Counted from the first letter of the stretch, positions 1-7,022 are shown. The stretch: 47,985 bases of DNA from an uncultured Bacillota bacterium (GCA_946410475.1 CAMKAM010000001.1:1-47985), one strand, 5' to 3'. Notes: generated from the sequence alone by a model not told the origin. Made by a program: numbers and translations.

Positions 1-205
1 CGATCAAAAGCGGCGGCGTGACAGCATTTGAATATCCTGTCCCGAACCGCTTTTCCCACTTGAGATGGGCGTTGCCGACGCCGACAGGCGTGTCCGCCGT
101 TGTGATCTTTGCAAGCGAAGGCTCTGAGCCGAAAGCGAAACTTGCAAACAGCACTGCTATTGCAGTCAGAAGAGCTATTCGTTTACCTCTTTTTCTAAAC
201 ATCAT
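1..205 (-). CDS. Secreted surface protein under cobalamin riboswitch control (N-terminal fragment, cut by window edge)
   Basis: Only the first 68 codons lie in the window; the gene runs off its left edge. Two adjacent ATGs (205 and 202) follow an AAGGGAAG ribosome site. The N-terminus has basic residues (FRKRGKR), a hydrophobic stretch (ALLTAIAVLFASFAFG) and a likely signal-peptidase site near residue 32. The mature part starts with a stretch around LKWEKRFGTGYSNAVTPP. This resembles the opening of PQQ-like beta-propeller surface proteins of clostridia, some of which also carry DUF4430 (transcobalamin-like) domains; that family match is from memory and rests on few residues. The gene lies directly behind a cobalamin riboswitch with a terminator, so a role in corrinoid binding or uptake at the cell surface is the best inference. 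Any secreted protein is otherwise possible. Confidence 0.6.
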   Translation of the reverse strand, partial: MMFRKRGKRIALLTAIAVLFASFAFGSEPSLAKITTADTPVGVGNAHLKWEKRFGTGYSNAVTPPLLI

Positions 206-221
206 TTCTTCCCTTTTAAAC

Positions 222-249
222 TAAAAACAAAAACCGCGGCTTTTGCCGC
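222..249 (-). terminator. Intrinsic terminator of the cobalamin riboswitch expression platform
   Basis: On the minus strand a GCGGC/GCCGC stem (245-249 with 236-240) with an AAAA loop is followed by a run of T with one G. It ends about 17 nt before the start codon of the secreted protein gene. A competing hairpin (ACTGC/GCAGT, 248-252 with 261-265) overlaps the base of the terminator stem and could act as antiterminator. This layout fits an OFF switch that stops transcription when corrinoid is bound. Confidence 0.75.
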
Positions 250-351
250 AGTCCGTATTCACTGCTCTTTTTATTATCCCAAAATACCGGGATCCTCCCG
301 TTCGCAACGGGAAACGCCTCTGCTCACCGGATACCACGCCGGGCTGAAGCA

Positions 352-503
352 CTTTCATGCAGGTCTTCCGGCTAGGCGCATCCGTCCTCTTCGCCTTCCC
401 GGTGCATTCCAGTGACATTTTGAAGAGGACTCTTCGCTTACGGCGGCGGGTCCGCGCGGGATTCTCACCCGACTTCCCTATTAACGCTGTCGCGACATGA
501 AAG
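352..503 (-). promoter_or_regulatory. Cobalamin (AdoCbl/B12) riboswitch aptamer
   Basis: Read on the minus strand, the segment holds the conserved B12-riboswitch blocks in order: a GGGAA..GGTGAGAATCCC block, GCGGACCCGCC, GTCACTGG, the B12-box-like GGATGCGCC segment, and AGCCGGAAGACCTGC near the 3' end. An 8-bp P1 helix (CATGAAAG at 496-503 on the plus strand with CTTTCATG at 352-359) closes the aptamer. Its own promoter lies just upstream and a terminator follows at 222-249. It therefore controls only the secreted protein gene, not the ECF operon, whose genes lie upstream of it. Confidence 0.93.
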
Positions 504-524
504 CTATGATCTCATTCCATTTTG

Positions 525-553
525 ATGATACCACCTTGATCCGGATGGTACAA
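525..553 (-). promoter_or_regulatory. Sigma-A type promoter of the riboswitch leader
   Basis: On the minus strand, TTGTAC (-35, 548-553) and TATCAT (-10, 525-530) are 17 bp apart. Transcription would start near 518, about 15 nt before the P1 helix of the riboswitch. It lies between the end of ecfS and the aptamer, so the surface protein gene can be expressed apart from the ECF operon. Confidence 0.6.
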
Positions 554-595
554 TCGATTTATTGTAATCAAAACAATGTCATATTGTATTGCCGC

Positions 596-1339
596 TTACT
601 CCATAAGGCCGTACTTTTGGATGACCCTGTCGAGCTTCTTCAGCATCGGCCTTGCCATCAGCAGAAGGAAGATCACCGTCGCCGCGGCCAGCACCGCATC
701 AGCGATCAGTCCCGTGCCATATACAGTAAGGATCGCCGCGAGGTTCGGCCTGTCAGTAAGCGAAAATGCCGTCCAAAGATCCGTGATCGCCCCATGGAAA
801 ACGAAGCAGCTCGCCGCTCCGTATATCAGGAGCGCCGCCATCTCCTTCTTCTTCTCGAAACGCCGACCGAAAAACAGCGCGCCTGCGACCATGCCGATCA
901 GGCCCCACGCCACCATCTGGAAAACGGTCCACGGGCCCTGCCCGAAGATGAAATTCGAGACGAAGGCCGACATCGACCCGACCACGAATCCCGCCTGCGG
1001 CCCCATGGCTATGCCCGCTATGATCACAACGGCGATTATCGGCTTGAACTGCGGCAGCCAGAAGAATGCCGCCCGGCTGATCACCGCTATGCTGACCAGG
1101 ACCGCTATCAGCACGATCTTCCTGGCGTACGGCTTGTCCTTTTCGAAGCTGATATAGAACGGGACGAGCACGAACAGCATTATCAGAACGCTGCCGTAAA
1201 GGTAGCCCCTGTCTATGTCTGTCAGGACCACCCACATCATCGTGGCAACAGAAAGAGCGATGCCCGCGGCCGCGAGCGCCGTGTTGCGGATCTTCGCCTT
1301 TCTCTTTTCTGCTGTCATGGTCTGCTGCGCTTTGTCCAT
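596..1339 (-). CDS. ECF transporter substrate-binding (S) component, probable corrinoid uptake
   Basis: The 247-residue protein is very hydrophobic, with about six membrane helices: roughly residues 18-38, 46-64, 72-90, 98-125, 134-158 and a C-terminal pair to about 235. The central glycine-rich stretch (PIIAVVIIAGIAMGPQAG) and the small size fit an energy-coupling factor S component, which captures a vitamin and docks on EcfT. It lies 4 bp after ecfA and is the last gene of the lipoprotein-ecfT-ecfA-ecfS run. The substrate cannot be read from the sequence. The cobalamin riboswitch just downstream and the transcobalamin-like lipoprotein in the same operon favour cobalamin or a precursor (CbrT-like role). 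Start ATG 1339 has a GGAAAG site inside the end of ecfA. Confidence 0.8.
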   Translation of the reverse strand: MDKAQQTMTAEKRKAKIRNTALAAAGIALSVATMMWVVLTDIDRGYLYGSVLIMLFVLVPFYISFEKDKPYARKIVLIAVLVSIAVISRAAFFWLPQFKPIIAVVIIAGIAMGPQAGFVVGSMSAFVSNFIFGQGPWTVFQMVAWGLIGMVAGALFFGRRFEKKKEMAALLIYGAASCFVFHGAITDLWTAFSLTDRPNLAAILTVYGTGLIADAVLAAATVIFLLLMARPMLKKLDRVIQKYGLME

Positions 1340-1343
1340 CAGT

Positions 1344-2972
1344 CTATCTTTCCATCGCTTTTATTTTCTCAACTATCTCCTCCGCGAACAGCGCGTCGAG
1401 GATCCCTCGGCTCATCCTGTTCGCAGCCGTCGTATAGAATTCGTTTCCGTGGAAGAACGTATTTGCCGCGCCTTCTCCGGTTATCTGTCCGTTGAAGAGC
1501 ATCGCGCACCTGTCCGCCGTCCTCGCGCAAAAGTCGACGTCGTGCGTCGTAACGACAACTGTCCCGCCGTCCTTTACGAAACTGCGGAGCGCGTTTCCGA
1601 TTATCTCTTTGAATCCTTCATCGAGACCCTTCGTGGGCTCATCGAGGAGTATCACATCAGCGCCCGAAAGAAGCACCTTCGCTAGCGCAGCCCTCTGCTG
1701 CTCACCGCCCGAAAGATCGAACGGATGTGATGTAAGCAGAGGCGCAAGCTGCAGCAGATCTGTTACGCGGCTTAGCTCCTCTTCATTCGTCGCTATCATA
1801 CGGAGGTCAGCCTCCAGTGTATCTTCCGTGAACAGGAGCTGCGGATTTTGAGTCAGCATGCTGACCGGACCTCCGCTGCGCACGACCTTTCCGCGGTAAG
1901 GCTTCGCGCCTCCTGCCATCAATGTCATCAGCGTGGACTTGCCCGCTCCGTTTCCTCCGACCAGCGCGAGGATCTCGCCCTTCCGCACCGTGAGGGAAAG
2001 ACCTTTCAGCACATCGTCCAAGTCCCTTTCGTATCTCATCCACGCGCCCTTTACTTCTATCACGCTCTCCGCCGCCGTCTCCTTCTTCTCAACGGGGCTT
2101 ACTGCATCGCTCACAGTTTCCTTCGCTTCCGCGCCGGAGCAGACATCCATCAGCCATCTCCTGCCTGATGCAACGTCGAGCGGGGCTTCTTTGCTTACCA
2201 AAACACCAGAGACCCCGGCGTATGCCCTCAGCGGCGCCGGCATCGCCTTTGCCATCGGCTCATCTCCCGCGATCAGTGACAGACCGACCTCCGCCGGACT
2301 TCCGTCCGCCGTCAGCCTTCCTTCGTCCATTACAAGGACTCTGTCCGAGAGCGGCAGCACCTCGTCCAGACGATGCTCGCAGATGATTATAGTCGTTCCT
2401 ATCTCCCGGCAGATTCGGCTTACTGTCGACAGGAAGTCCACGGCAGCCACCGGGTCGAGGGAAGCCGTCGGCTCGTCGAGCAGCAGGATGTCCGGCTGCA
2501 TCACCATTATCGCAGCCAGATTCAGCATCTGCTTCTGGCCGCCGGACAGACTGTCCGTATCGCGCTCGAACCAGTTGTGTATGCCGAAGAACGTCGCCAT
2601 CTCCGCCACCCTGACTCTTATCGTCTCGGGATCCATCCCTATGTTTTCAGGACCGAATGCAAGCTCGTGCCACACCTTGTCAGTCACGATCTGGTTGTCC
2701 GGATTCTGCATGACGTATCCTATCCTCGCTGCGCCTTCTCTGTCAGTCAGCTCGTCCATGTCTTTTCCGAATATCAGAACGCTTCCTGTTTTTTCCCCAT
2801 GAGGCGCGAGCACCGGTTTGAGCGACCTCATCAGAGTCGATTTCCCTGAGCCCGTCCTGCCGCAAAGGCACACGAACTGACCGGCTTCGATACTGAACGA
2901 AATGTCGCTTAACGCTTTTGCCGTCCTTCCCGGATATGTAAAAGTCAGATCTTTGACACTGATCGATTCCAT
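1344..2972 (-). CDS. Energy-coupling factor ATPase, fused double ABC domain (EcfA-EcfA')
   Basis: This 542-residue protein carries two complete ABC ATPase domains. The first has Walker A GRTGSGKST near residue 40, signature LSGGQ and Walker B ILLLDEPTASLD. The second has GGNGAGKST near residue 340, LSGGEQQR and VILLDEPTKGLD. A linker of about 70 residues joins them. ECF importers usually use two separate ATPases, but fused versions are common in the CbrUV and YkoD classes. It would power uptake by the EcfT-EcfS pair encoded on either side. The start at 2972 has a strong GGGAGGA site and overlaps the 3' end of ecfT by 28 bp, which suggests translational coupling. Confidence 0.92.
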   Translation of the reverse strand: MESISVKDLTFTYPGRTAKALSDISFSIEAGQFVCLCGRTGSGKSTLMRSLKPVLAPHGEKTGSVLIFGKDMDELTDREGAARIGYVMQNPDNQIVTDKVWHELAFGPENIGMDPETIRVRVAEMATFFGIHNWFERDTDSLSGGQKQMLNLAAIMVMQPDILLLDEPTASLDPVAAVDFLSTVSRICREIGTTIIICEHRLDEVLPLSDRVLVMDEGRLTADGSPAEVGLSLIAGDEPMAKAMPAPLRAYAGVSGVLVSKEAPLDVASGRRWLMDVCSGAEAKETVSDAVSPVEKKETAAESVIEVKGAWMRYERDLDDVLKGLSLTVRKGEILALVGGNGAGKSTLMTLMAGGAKPYRGKVVRSGGPVSMLTQNPQLLFTEDTLEADLRMIATNEEELSRVTDLLQLAPLLTSHPFDLSGGEQQRAALAKVLLSGADVILLDEPTKGLDEGFKEIIGNALRSFVKDGGTVVVTTHDVDFCARTADRCAMLFNGQITGEGAANTFFHGNEFYTTAANRMSRGILDALFAEEIVEKIKAMER

Positions 2973-3838
2973 CTTATGTCCTCCCAGGTCTCTATGATGA
3001 ACGGCACTGCATAGAACAGCGCCATCGCTATGCTAAGAACTCCTGCCTCCGCCCGGCTGCCGGTCATGATCTGCGGGTAAGCATAAAACATCCATCCACC
3101 GGCTGCTTTCTCTGCGAACATCCAGACCGCGATAGCTGTCATTATTACCGCTGCCGCTATATCCGCGCCGCAGAAAGCATATTTCCTGTACATCGTCCTT
3201 CCGGCCAGACCGTAGCCTCTGGCCCTCATGGAGTCTGCCGTATCTATCGAATTCTCCAGCGCCCATGTCGTGAGCACCGACATGACGCGCATCCCTTTTC
3301 TGACTTTACTCTTCCTGTTCTCCGGAGCAGTCTCTCCCCCGGCACAAAGAAGATCCTGTGCTGCCGCTATCTTGCCCGCATGGCTCTTCGCCCGGGGCAG
3401 GAAGCGAAGTATCATCGAAAATACAAGACTTGTCGACGGAGCTGCCTTCCCGAATACCGCCATGAACCTGTCGCTCGTCATTATCTGAGAATAGCAGTAC
3501 GACCACATTATCACCGCGCCTATCATCATAGCAGTGCATGCTCCGTAAACGAGCGCCTCCACCGTCACCGGGCCCTCGCCGAGATAGAACATCACGGTCA
3601 GCCCCTTGTGAACGAACAGCGGATTCAGTATGACGCTGATGATCATGATAACAAAAGGAAAGGCAAAGAAATATTTCAAAGCCTTTTTTCCCGCGAACTT
3701 TACCGCTGTGATGATGCTCATCACAAGAGATACCGCCAGCGCTGCCGGATGGAAGACCACCACGGTCATCGCTATGGCAAATATGAAGAAAATGAAATTG
3801 ACCACAGGGTGGAATTTAGTGAATGCCGAACCGTTCAT
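2945..3838 (-). CDS. ecfT: ECF transporter transmembrane coupling protein EcfT
   Basis: This 297-residue membrane protein (counted from Met at 3838) has an N-terminal set of helices, a cytoplasmic part with an SMRARGYG motif typical of EcfT coupling helices (the A-R-G segment contacts the ATPase), and C-terminal helices. I chose ATG 3838 because GGAGAAGAT lies just before it. An upstream ATG at 3862 overlaps the lipoprotein stop as ATGA but has a weaker ribosome site and adds only eight residues. The gene lies between the DUF4430 lipoprotein and the fused ATPase and would couple ATP hydrolysis to movement of the S component. Confidence 0.9.
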   Translation of the reverse strand: MNGSAFTKFHPVVNFIFFIFAIAMTVVVFHPAALAVSLVMSIITAVKFAGKKALKYFFAFPFVIMIISVILNPLFVHKGLTVMFYLGEGPVTVEALVYGACTAMMIGAVIMWSYCYSQIMTSDRFMAVFGKAAPSTSLVFSMILRFLPRAKSHAGKIAAAQDLLCAGGETAPENRKSKVRKGMRVMSVLTTWALENSIDTADSMRARGYGLAGRTMYRKYAFCGADIAAAVIMTAIAVWMFAEKAAGGWMFYAYPQIMTGSRAEAGVLSIAMALFYAVPFIIETWEDIRWNRSVSKI

Positions 3839-3858
3839 ATCTTCTCCGCGCTCCGGCC

Positions 3859-4698
3859 TCATGCCTCAAGAACATATACCCATTCGATGACATCGCCGTC
3901 GCTGACCCCGACGTCGCCCGCGCTGTCATTTGGGTAAGACCCATTGACTTTATATTTCCAGCCGCTCTCTCCTCCGGCGGCTTTTTCATACAATCCTCCT
4001 ATGCCTGCGACATAGATCCCAAGCCCGGTATTCTCCGCAGCGACCACTATTCCTCTCTGGTCGCATGCCCTTTTCAGGACATCGTAGACCGAGTCGCCGC
4101 TTCGTATCTCTACAGTCATGTTCGACAGCAGAACGCCGCTTGACGGAACGTTTGCTTTCGTTGCTCTGTCGATATCGTTGTTGCCCACCAGCTTGTGACA
4201 CGTTATCGATATCGAACAGGTCGCCTTATGCTTTTGCTGCCCGGAAGAAGACGATCCTCCCGAGCCGCCTCCGCCGGAGCTTGCCGAACTGCTCTTGCCG
4301 CTGCTCTTACCTGAGCCCGATTTCGAGTTTCCTGATGACTTGCTGCCGGAAGACTTCTTCCCGGAGCTGCTTCCCGAAGAATTCTTTTCCGATGCCTGCG
4401 AAGAAGATCCTTTGCTGCTTTCTTCCGAGCTCTTTGCTTCTTCGCTCTTTTTCTCAGCTTCCTTCTTTTTCTTCTTTGCTGCCTCTCTCTTGGCTGCCCG
4501 TTCCTTGGCCGCCTTTATCTTTTTCTCTCTTTCCGCCTTCCTCGCCGCGGCGCCGTTATCCTGCGCTGCACTGATCTGCGAAGGATCGTCCGGCCCTCCG
4601 CCTGCCCCGCATCCCGCAAGGCATCCGCATACCAAAAGGCCGATCAGAAGAACGGCTATCAGAGATCTTGTTTTTTTGTGTTTTCTGACACTTTTCAT
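3859..4698 (-). CDS. Surface lipoprotein with C-terminal transcobalamin-like DUF4430 domain
   Basis: Counted from ATG 4698, this is a 279-residue lipoprotein. It has a basic N-terminus (KSVRKHKKTR), a hydrophobic stretch and a lipobox LAGC with Cys30. A highly charged Lys/Glu/Ala segment and a Ser/Gly/Lys-rich linker (about residues 50-160) follow, long enough to span a thick cell wall. The C-terminal 115 residues hold DUF4430 landmarks: GDSVYDVLKRAC, VAGIGGLYEKAAGG, GWKYKVNG and GDVIEWVYVLE. This domain is related to the C-terminal domain of animal transcobalamin and intrinsic factor. It is the first gene of the ECF operon, so a surface capture protein handing a corrinoid to EcfS is a reasonable inference. 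The longer reading from 4764 is unlikely because it would start inside the preceding hairpin region. Confidence 0.85.
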   Translation of the reverse strand: MKSVRKHKKTRSLIAVLLIGLLVCGCLAGCGAGGGPDDPSQISAAQDNGAAARKAEREKKIKAAKERAAKREAAKKKKKEAEKKSEEAKSSEESSKGSSSQASEKNSSGSSSGKKSSGSKSSGNSKSGSGKSSGKSSSASSGGGGSGGSSSSGQQKHKATCSISITCHKLVGNNDIDRATKANVPSSGVLLSNMTVEIRSGDSVYDVLKRACDQRGIVVAAENTGLGIYVAGIGGLYEKAAGGESGWKYKVNGSYPNDSAGDVGVSDGDVIEWVYVLEA

Positions 4699-4711
4699 GT
4701 AAACAATATAA

Positions 4712-4745
4712 GACCCGCCTTTTTCGTTGTCAAGCAAGGCGGGTC
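4712..4745 (-). terminator. Hairpin between csoR-like gene and lipoprotein gene (terminator or attenuator)
   Basis: A perfect 10-bp stem (GACCCGCCTT with AAGGCGGGTC) and a 14-nt loop are followed on the minus strand by TTATATTGTTT. It begins 21 bp after the csoR-like stop codon and ends 13 bp before the lipoprotein ATG. The only ribosome-site-like sequence (AAGGCGGG) sits inside the 3' arm. It could end the csoR transcript, or act as an attenuator or translation gate for the ECF operon, because no other clear promoter was found in the gap. Confidence 0.6.
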
Positions 4746-4766
4746 GTCGGAAACATCCACTCAAAT

Positions 4767-5132
4767 CTATTTTACGAACTGCTCGATCGCTTTTTTCAGA
4801 TCCTCGATCGGCTGCTGGTCGTTGCTCTGCACGGCTTCGACTATACAGGTCTCTATGTGGTCTTCGAGGATCAGCTTTCCCGCGTTGTTCAGAGCCGCGA
4901 TCACGGCAGACAGCTGGATGAGGACCTCACTGCAGTCCCTTCCGTTCTCTACCATCCTCTTCACCGACTGGAGATGTCCTGTCGCCTTTGCCAAACGGTT
5001 CACGACCATCTGGGAATGGGGGTGCTCGTGGCCGTGGCCGTGCGCATGCGCATGGTCATGATCGTGCCCATGTTCGTGTGTGTGCTCATGAGTGTGTTCA
5101 TGCATATGCTCGTGTTCATGATTATCAGACAT
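4767..5132 (-). CDS. CsoR/RcnR/InrS-family metal-sensing repressor with polyhistidine arm
   Basis: This 121-residue protein has a normal CsoR-family helical core from about residue 42 onward (VNRLAKATGHLQSVKRMVE, then an ILEDH segment). The candidate ligands Cys67, His92 and Cys96 match the C-H-C set of copper-sensing CsoR and nickel-sensing InrS. The first 40 residues are exceptional: every odd position from 5 to 39 is histidine, 18 in all. InrS and RcnR use N-terminal histidines for nickel or cobalt, so a Ni/Co sensor next to a corrinoid importer is plausible, although copper cannot be excluded. It is monocistronic or leads the ECF operon through a hairpin. A promoter and a G/C-tract palindrome lie upstream. 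Confidence 0.85.
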   Translation of the reverse strand: MSDNHEHEHMHEHTHEHTHEHGHDHDHAHAHGHGHEHPHSQMVVNRLAKATGHLQSVKRMVENGRDCSEVLIQLSAVIAALNNAGKLILEDHIETCIVEAVQSNDQQPIEDLKKAIEQFVK

Positions 5133-5166
5133 GGTTGGCTTCCCCTTTCCTCTTTTTCCTACGTCG

Positions 5167-5195
5167 ATTCTATCATTAAAAGTCTATCAAATCAA
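5167..5195 (-). promoter_or_regulatory. Promoter of the csoR-like gene
   Basis: On the minus strand, TTGATT (-35, 5190-5195) and TAGAAT (-10, 5167-5172) are separated by 17 bp, leaving a leader of about 28 nt before the ATG at 5132. A G/C-tract palindrome lies 15 bp upstream of the -35 box. Confidence 0.6.
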
Positions 5196-5210
5196 AGCTC
5201 TTCGGTTAAG

Positions 5211-5222
5211 CCCCCCTGGGGG
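5211..5222 (-). promoter_or_regulatory. G/C-tract palindrome, candidate operator for the CsoR-like repressor
   Basis: The plus strand reads CCCCCC-T-GGGGG, flanked by AG and ACT. CsoR, RcnR and InrS operators are built on runs of C and G in dyad symmetry near their own promoters. The match is to operator type, not to one known site, and the position upstream of the -35 box is slightly unusual for direct repression. Confidence 0.45.
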
Positions 5223-5270
5223 ACTTTGCTCCTTCCCCCTGCTGCCTTCCGGGAAACAGTGCTATATCCG

Positions 5271-5304
5271 CAAAAAAAGAAAAACGTATGGGGGTTCCCC
5301 ATAC
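5271..5304 (-). terminator. Intrinsic terminator after the nhaC-like and 53-aa genes
   Basis: On the minus strand, GTATGGGG-AAC-CCCCATAC (5286-5304) is followed by GTTTTTCTTTTTTTG. It lies 25 bp after the stop codon of the 53-residue gene and cleanly ends the antiporter operon. Confidence 0.88.
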
Positions 5305-5328
5305 AGACTTTCCTTTTCTTTGTCCGGA

Positions 5329-5490
5329 TCAATATCTTCTGTCGTAGCTGGCGAAGAACGCCTCGATCTCGAATGAATCCAGATCTTCATCACTCCATTC
5401 CTCGAACTCTATAGTTCCCGGCGCGATGCCGTGCAGTAACAATATGTTCTCTATATCCTCGATGATCTCATCTCTTTCTTCTAATGTCAT
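5329..5490 (-). CDS. Small acidic hypothetical protein coupled to the NhaC-like antiporter
   Basis: A 53-codon frame starts with ATG 5490, whose last bases form ATGA with the antiporter stop codon, and GAAGGAG lies 7 bp upstream. It ends with TGA at 5329, just before a strong terminator. The product (starting MTLEERDEIIEDIENILL and ending ASYDRRY) is very acidic and probably helical, with no membrane segment or cysteine. I recognise no family. The ribosome site, stop/start coupling and terminator make it a real gene, perhaps a small cytoplasmic partner of the antiporter. Confidence 0.75.
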   Translation of the reverse strand: MTLEERDEIIEDIENILLLHGIAPGTIEFEEWSDEDLDSFEIEAFFASYDRRY

Positions 5491-6884
5491 GCCGCAGCTC
5501 CTTCATGTAATCTCAGTTTTCCAAATATTTTACCTCGAGCATTATACCACAAACTTGCTTTTCCTTCAAAACGATGTGAGAGAATATAGTAGATCGGCAG
5601 GACGTACACGAAGAACGAAAACGCGAGAGCCGCGCTTCCCGTGCCGAGCACCGAGAAAGCCGCCATACAGGCCGAGCTCCAAGGCGCCCATGTGGCCGAC
5701 AGGACAGTCGTGTTCTCGATGTCTATCGCCATCTCCTCCATACCGCCTTTTCTCCTGTAAGCGCTCTTCAGTATCATGCCGTTCATCAGTATCGCCACGC
5801 TCTGGCTGCAGAACATTCCCGAAAACAGCGTTCCTGTAAGCAGAGTCATCTCGGCTCGTCCGAACTTCTCGCAGCCTGCCGCCGCGAGCCTTACGACATC
5901 CCTGAACATATGGGTCTGCTTGATTATCTCCGAGTAAGCACATGATATCGCGATCATAGCGCTCACCTTTGCCATCGAAACTACGCCGCCGCCTGCGAAA
6001 ATCGCTGCCAAGGCTTCGCTGTCGGGAGAATATCCCAGCACGAGCGCTCTCAAAAGATCCGTGATCTGCGCGCCCTGCACCGTCACTGCAAGGATCACAG
6101 CTATCACCGTACTGATGATAGCGACTACCCTGACCTTCACTTTGAACAGCGGCAGCACTATCATCACCAGTACCGGAACAAGAAGGAGTGGCGTGAACCT
6201 GAAGTTCTCGACCATCAACCTGTCTATCTCCGGGTCGACGCTCCCGAGCGGGTTCCTTACGGAAAGGACCGCGTAGAGTCCTATCGTTATCATCATAGGC
6301 ACGATCATGGTCCGTGCCATCTTTTTCATATTTTCATATACTTCAGTGTTAGTGATGAACGCCGTCAGGTTCGCGCTCGACGAGACCGGAGAGAACCTGT
6401 CTCCGAAATAGCCGCCTGAAAGAACGGCACCTGCCGTCATAACTATGCTCACGTCTCCTGCCTTTGCTATAGTCACAAGGATGATCCCTATCGTTCCGGC
6501 GACGCCGAAACACGATCCCATGGCGTAAGCGAATACGCAGCAAAGAAGGAACGCTATCAGAAGGAACATATTCGGAGTGATCAGGGCGATCCCGTAATGG
6601 ACGAACATCGCGATCGTTCCGCTTACTCTCCATGCAGCGGATATCATCCCTATAAGCAAAAGTGTGATAACGACCAGCATCGATTCCTGAAAACCCTTGC
6701 CGGCCATTTTAGCAACGCTTTTTACACCGAAGCCCATCTTCAGGGCGACTGCGCTGTAGCAGAAGAAACCGGCGATGAGCGGCAGTACGAGACTGATGCC
6801 TGTAAGCGCGCATGTCATCATGACCGAGATGAACACTGCCGATGCTATCAGCACGTCTTTATTTGTCTTTATCCTAGCCGCCAT
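5487..6884 (-). CDS. NhaC-family Na+/H+ (or organic acid/H+) antiporter
   Basis: This integral membrane protein of about 465 residues has 11-12 predicted helices. It contains the NhaC-type segments AMGSCFGVAGTIG, AVLSGGYFGDRFSPVSSSANL and, in the second half, TLFSGMFCSQSVA, the two halves of an inverted repeat seen in the NhaC/ion transporter superfamily. Characterised relatives exchange Na+/H+ or malate/lactate; the substrate here cannot be read. ATG 6884 is favoured over ATG 6890 because AAAGGA lies 8 bp before it but only 2 bp before the upstream codon. The gene is divergent from a LysR-type regulator, which probably controls it, and is coupled to a 53-residue protein. Confidence 0.85.
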   Translation of the reverse strand: MAARIKTNKDVLIASAVFISVMMTCALTGISLVLPLIAGFFCYSAVALKMGFGVKSVAKMAGKGFQESMLVVITLLLIGMISAAWRVSGTIAMFVHYGIALITPNMFLLIAFLLCCVFAYAMGSCFGVAGTIGIILVTIAKAGDVSIVMTAGAVLSGGYFGDRFSPVSSSANLTAFITNTEVYENMKKMARTMIVPMMITIGLYAVLSVRNPLGSVDPEIDRLMVENFRFTPLLLVPVLVMIVLPLFKVKVRVVAIISTVIAVILAVTVQGAQITDLLRALVLGYSPDSEALAAIFAGGGVVSMAKVSAMIAISCAYSEIIKQTHMFRDVVRLAAAGCEKFGRAEMTLLTGTLFSGMFCSQSVAILMNGMILKSAYRRKGGMEEMAIDIENTTVLSATWAPWSSACMAAFSVLGTGSAALAFSFFVYVLPIYYILSHRFEGKASLWYNARGKIFGKLRLHEGAAA

Positions 6885-6976
6885 CACCATTATCCTTTCT
6901 TCCGCATTTCGATTTCTTATTCGCGAACTGCTGTCGCTTGACTCTTCTTTCCTGCAATGCTATCATCGGCATATAT

Positions 6977-7022
6977 ATTTGTAAAACAAATAGATTAAAT
7001 GTTATCCATTGATAAAATCAAT
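6977..7022. promoter_or_regulatory. Twin palindromes in the nhaC/lysR intergenic region, candidate LysR operator
   Basis: Two 15-bp dyads share one design: ATTTGT-AAA-ACAAAT (6977-6991) and ATTGAT-AAA-ATCAAT (7008-7022). Their centres are 31 bp apart, about three helical turns. LysR-type regulators bind AT-rich interrupted dyads of the T-N11-A kind, usually at two sites in the divergent promoter region, which fits the neighbouring lysR gene. Confidence 0.6.

Noticed and set aside
497..1495. A 332-codon open frame on the plus strand across ecfS
   Set aside because: It is an antisense shadow of ecfS and ecfA. The translation is Arg/His/Asp-rich low-complexity, with no domain or ribosome site, and the minus strand encodes recognisable ECF proteins.
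5010..5120. Repetitive CATG/GTG tract resembling a simple repeat or CRISPR-like array
   Set aside because: It is the coding sequence of the alternating histidine arm of the metal sensor. There are no uniform repeats with spacers.
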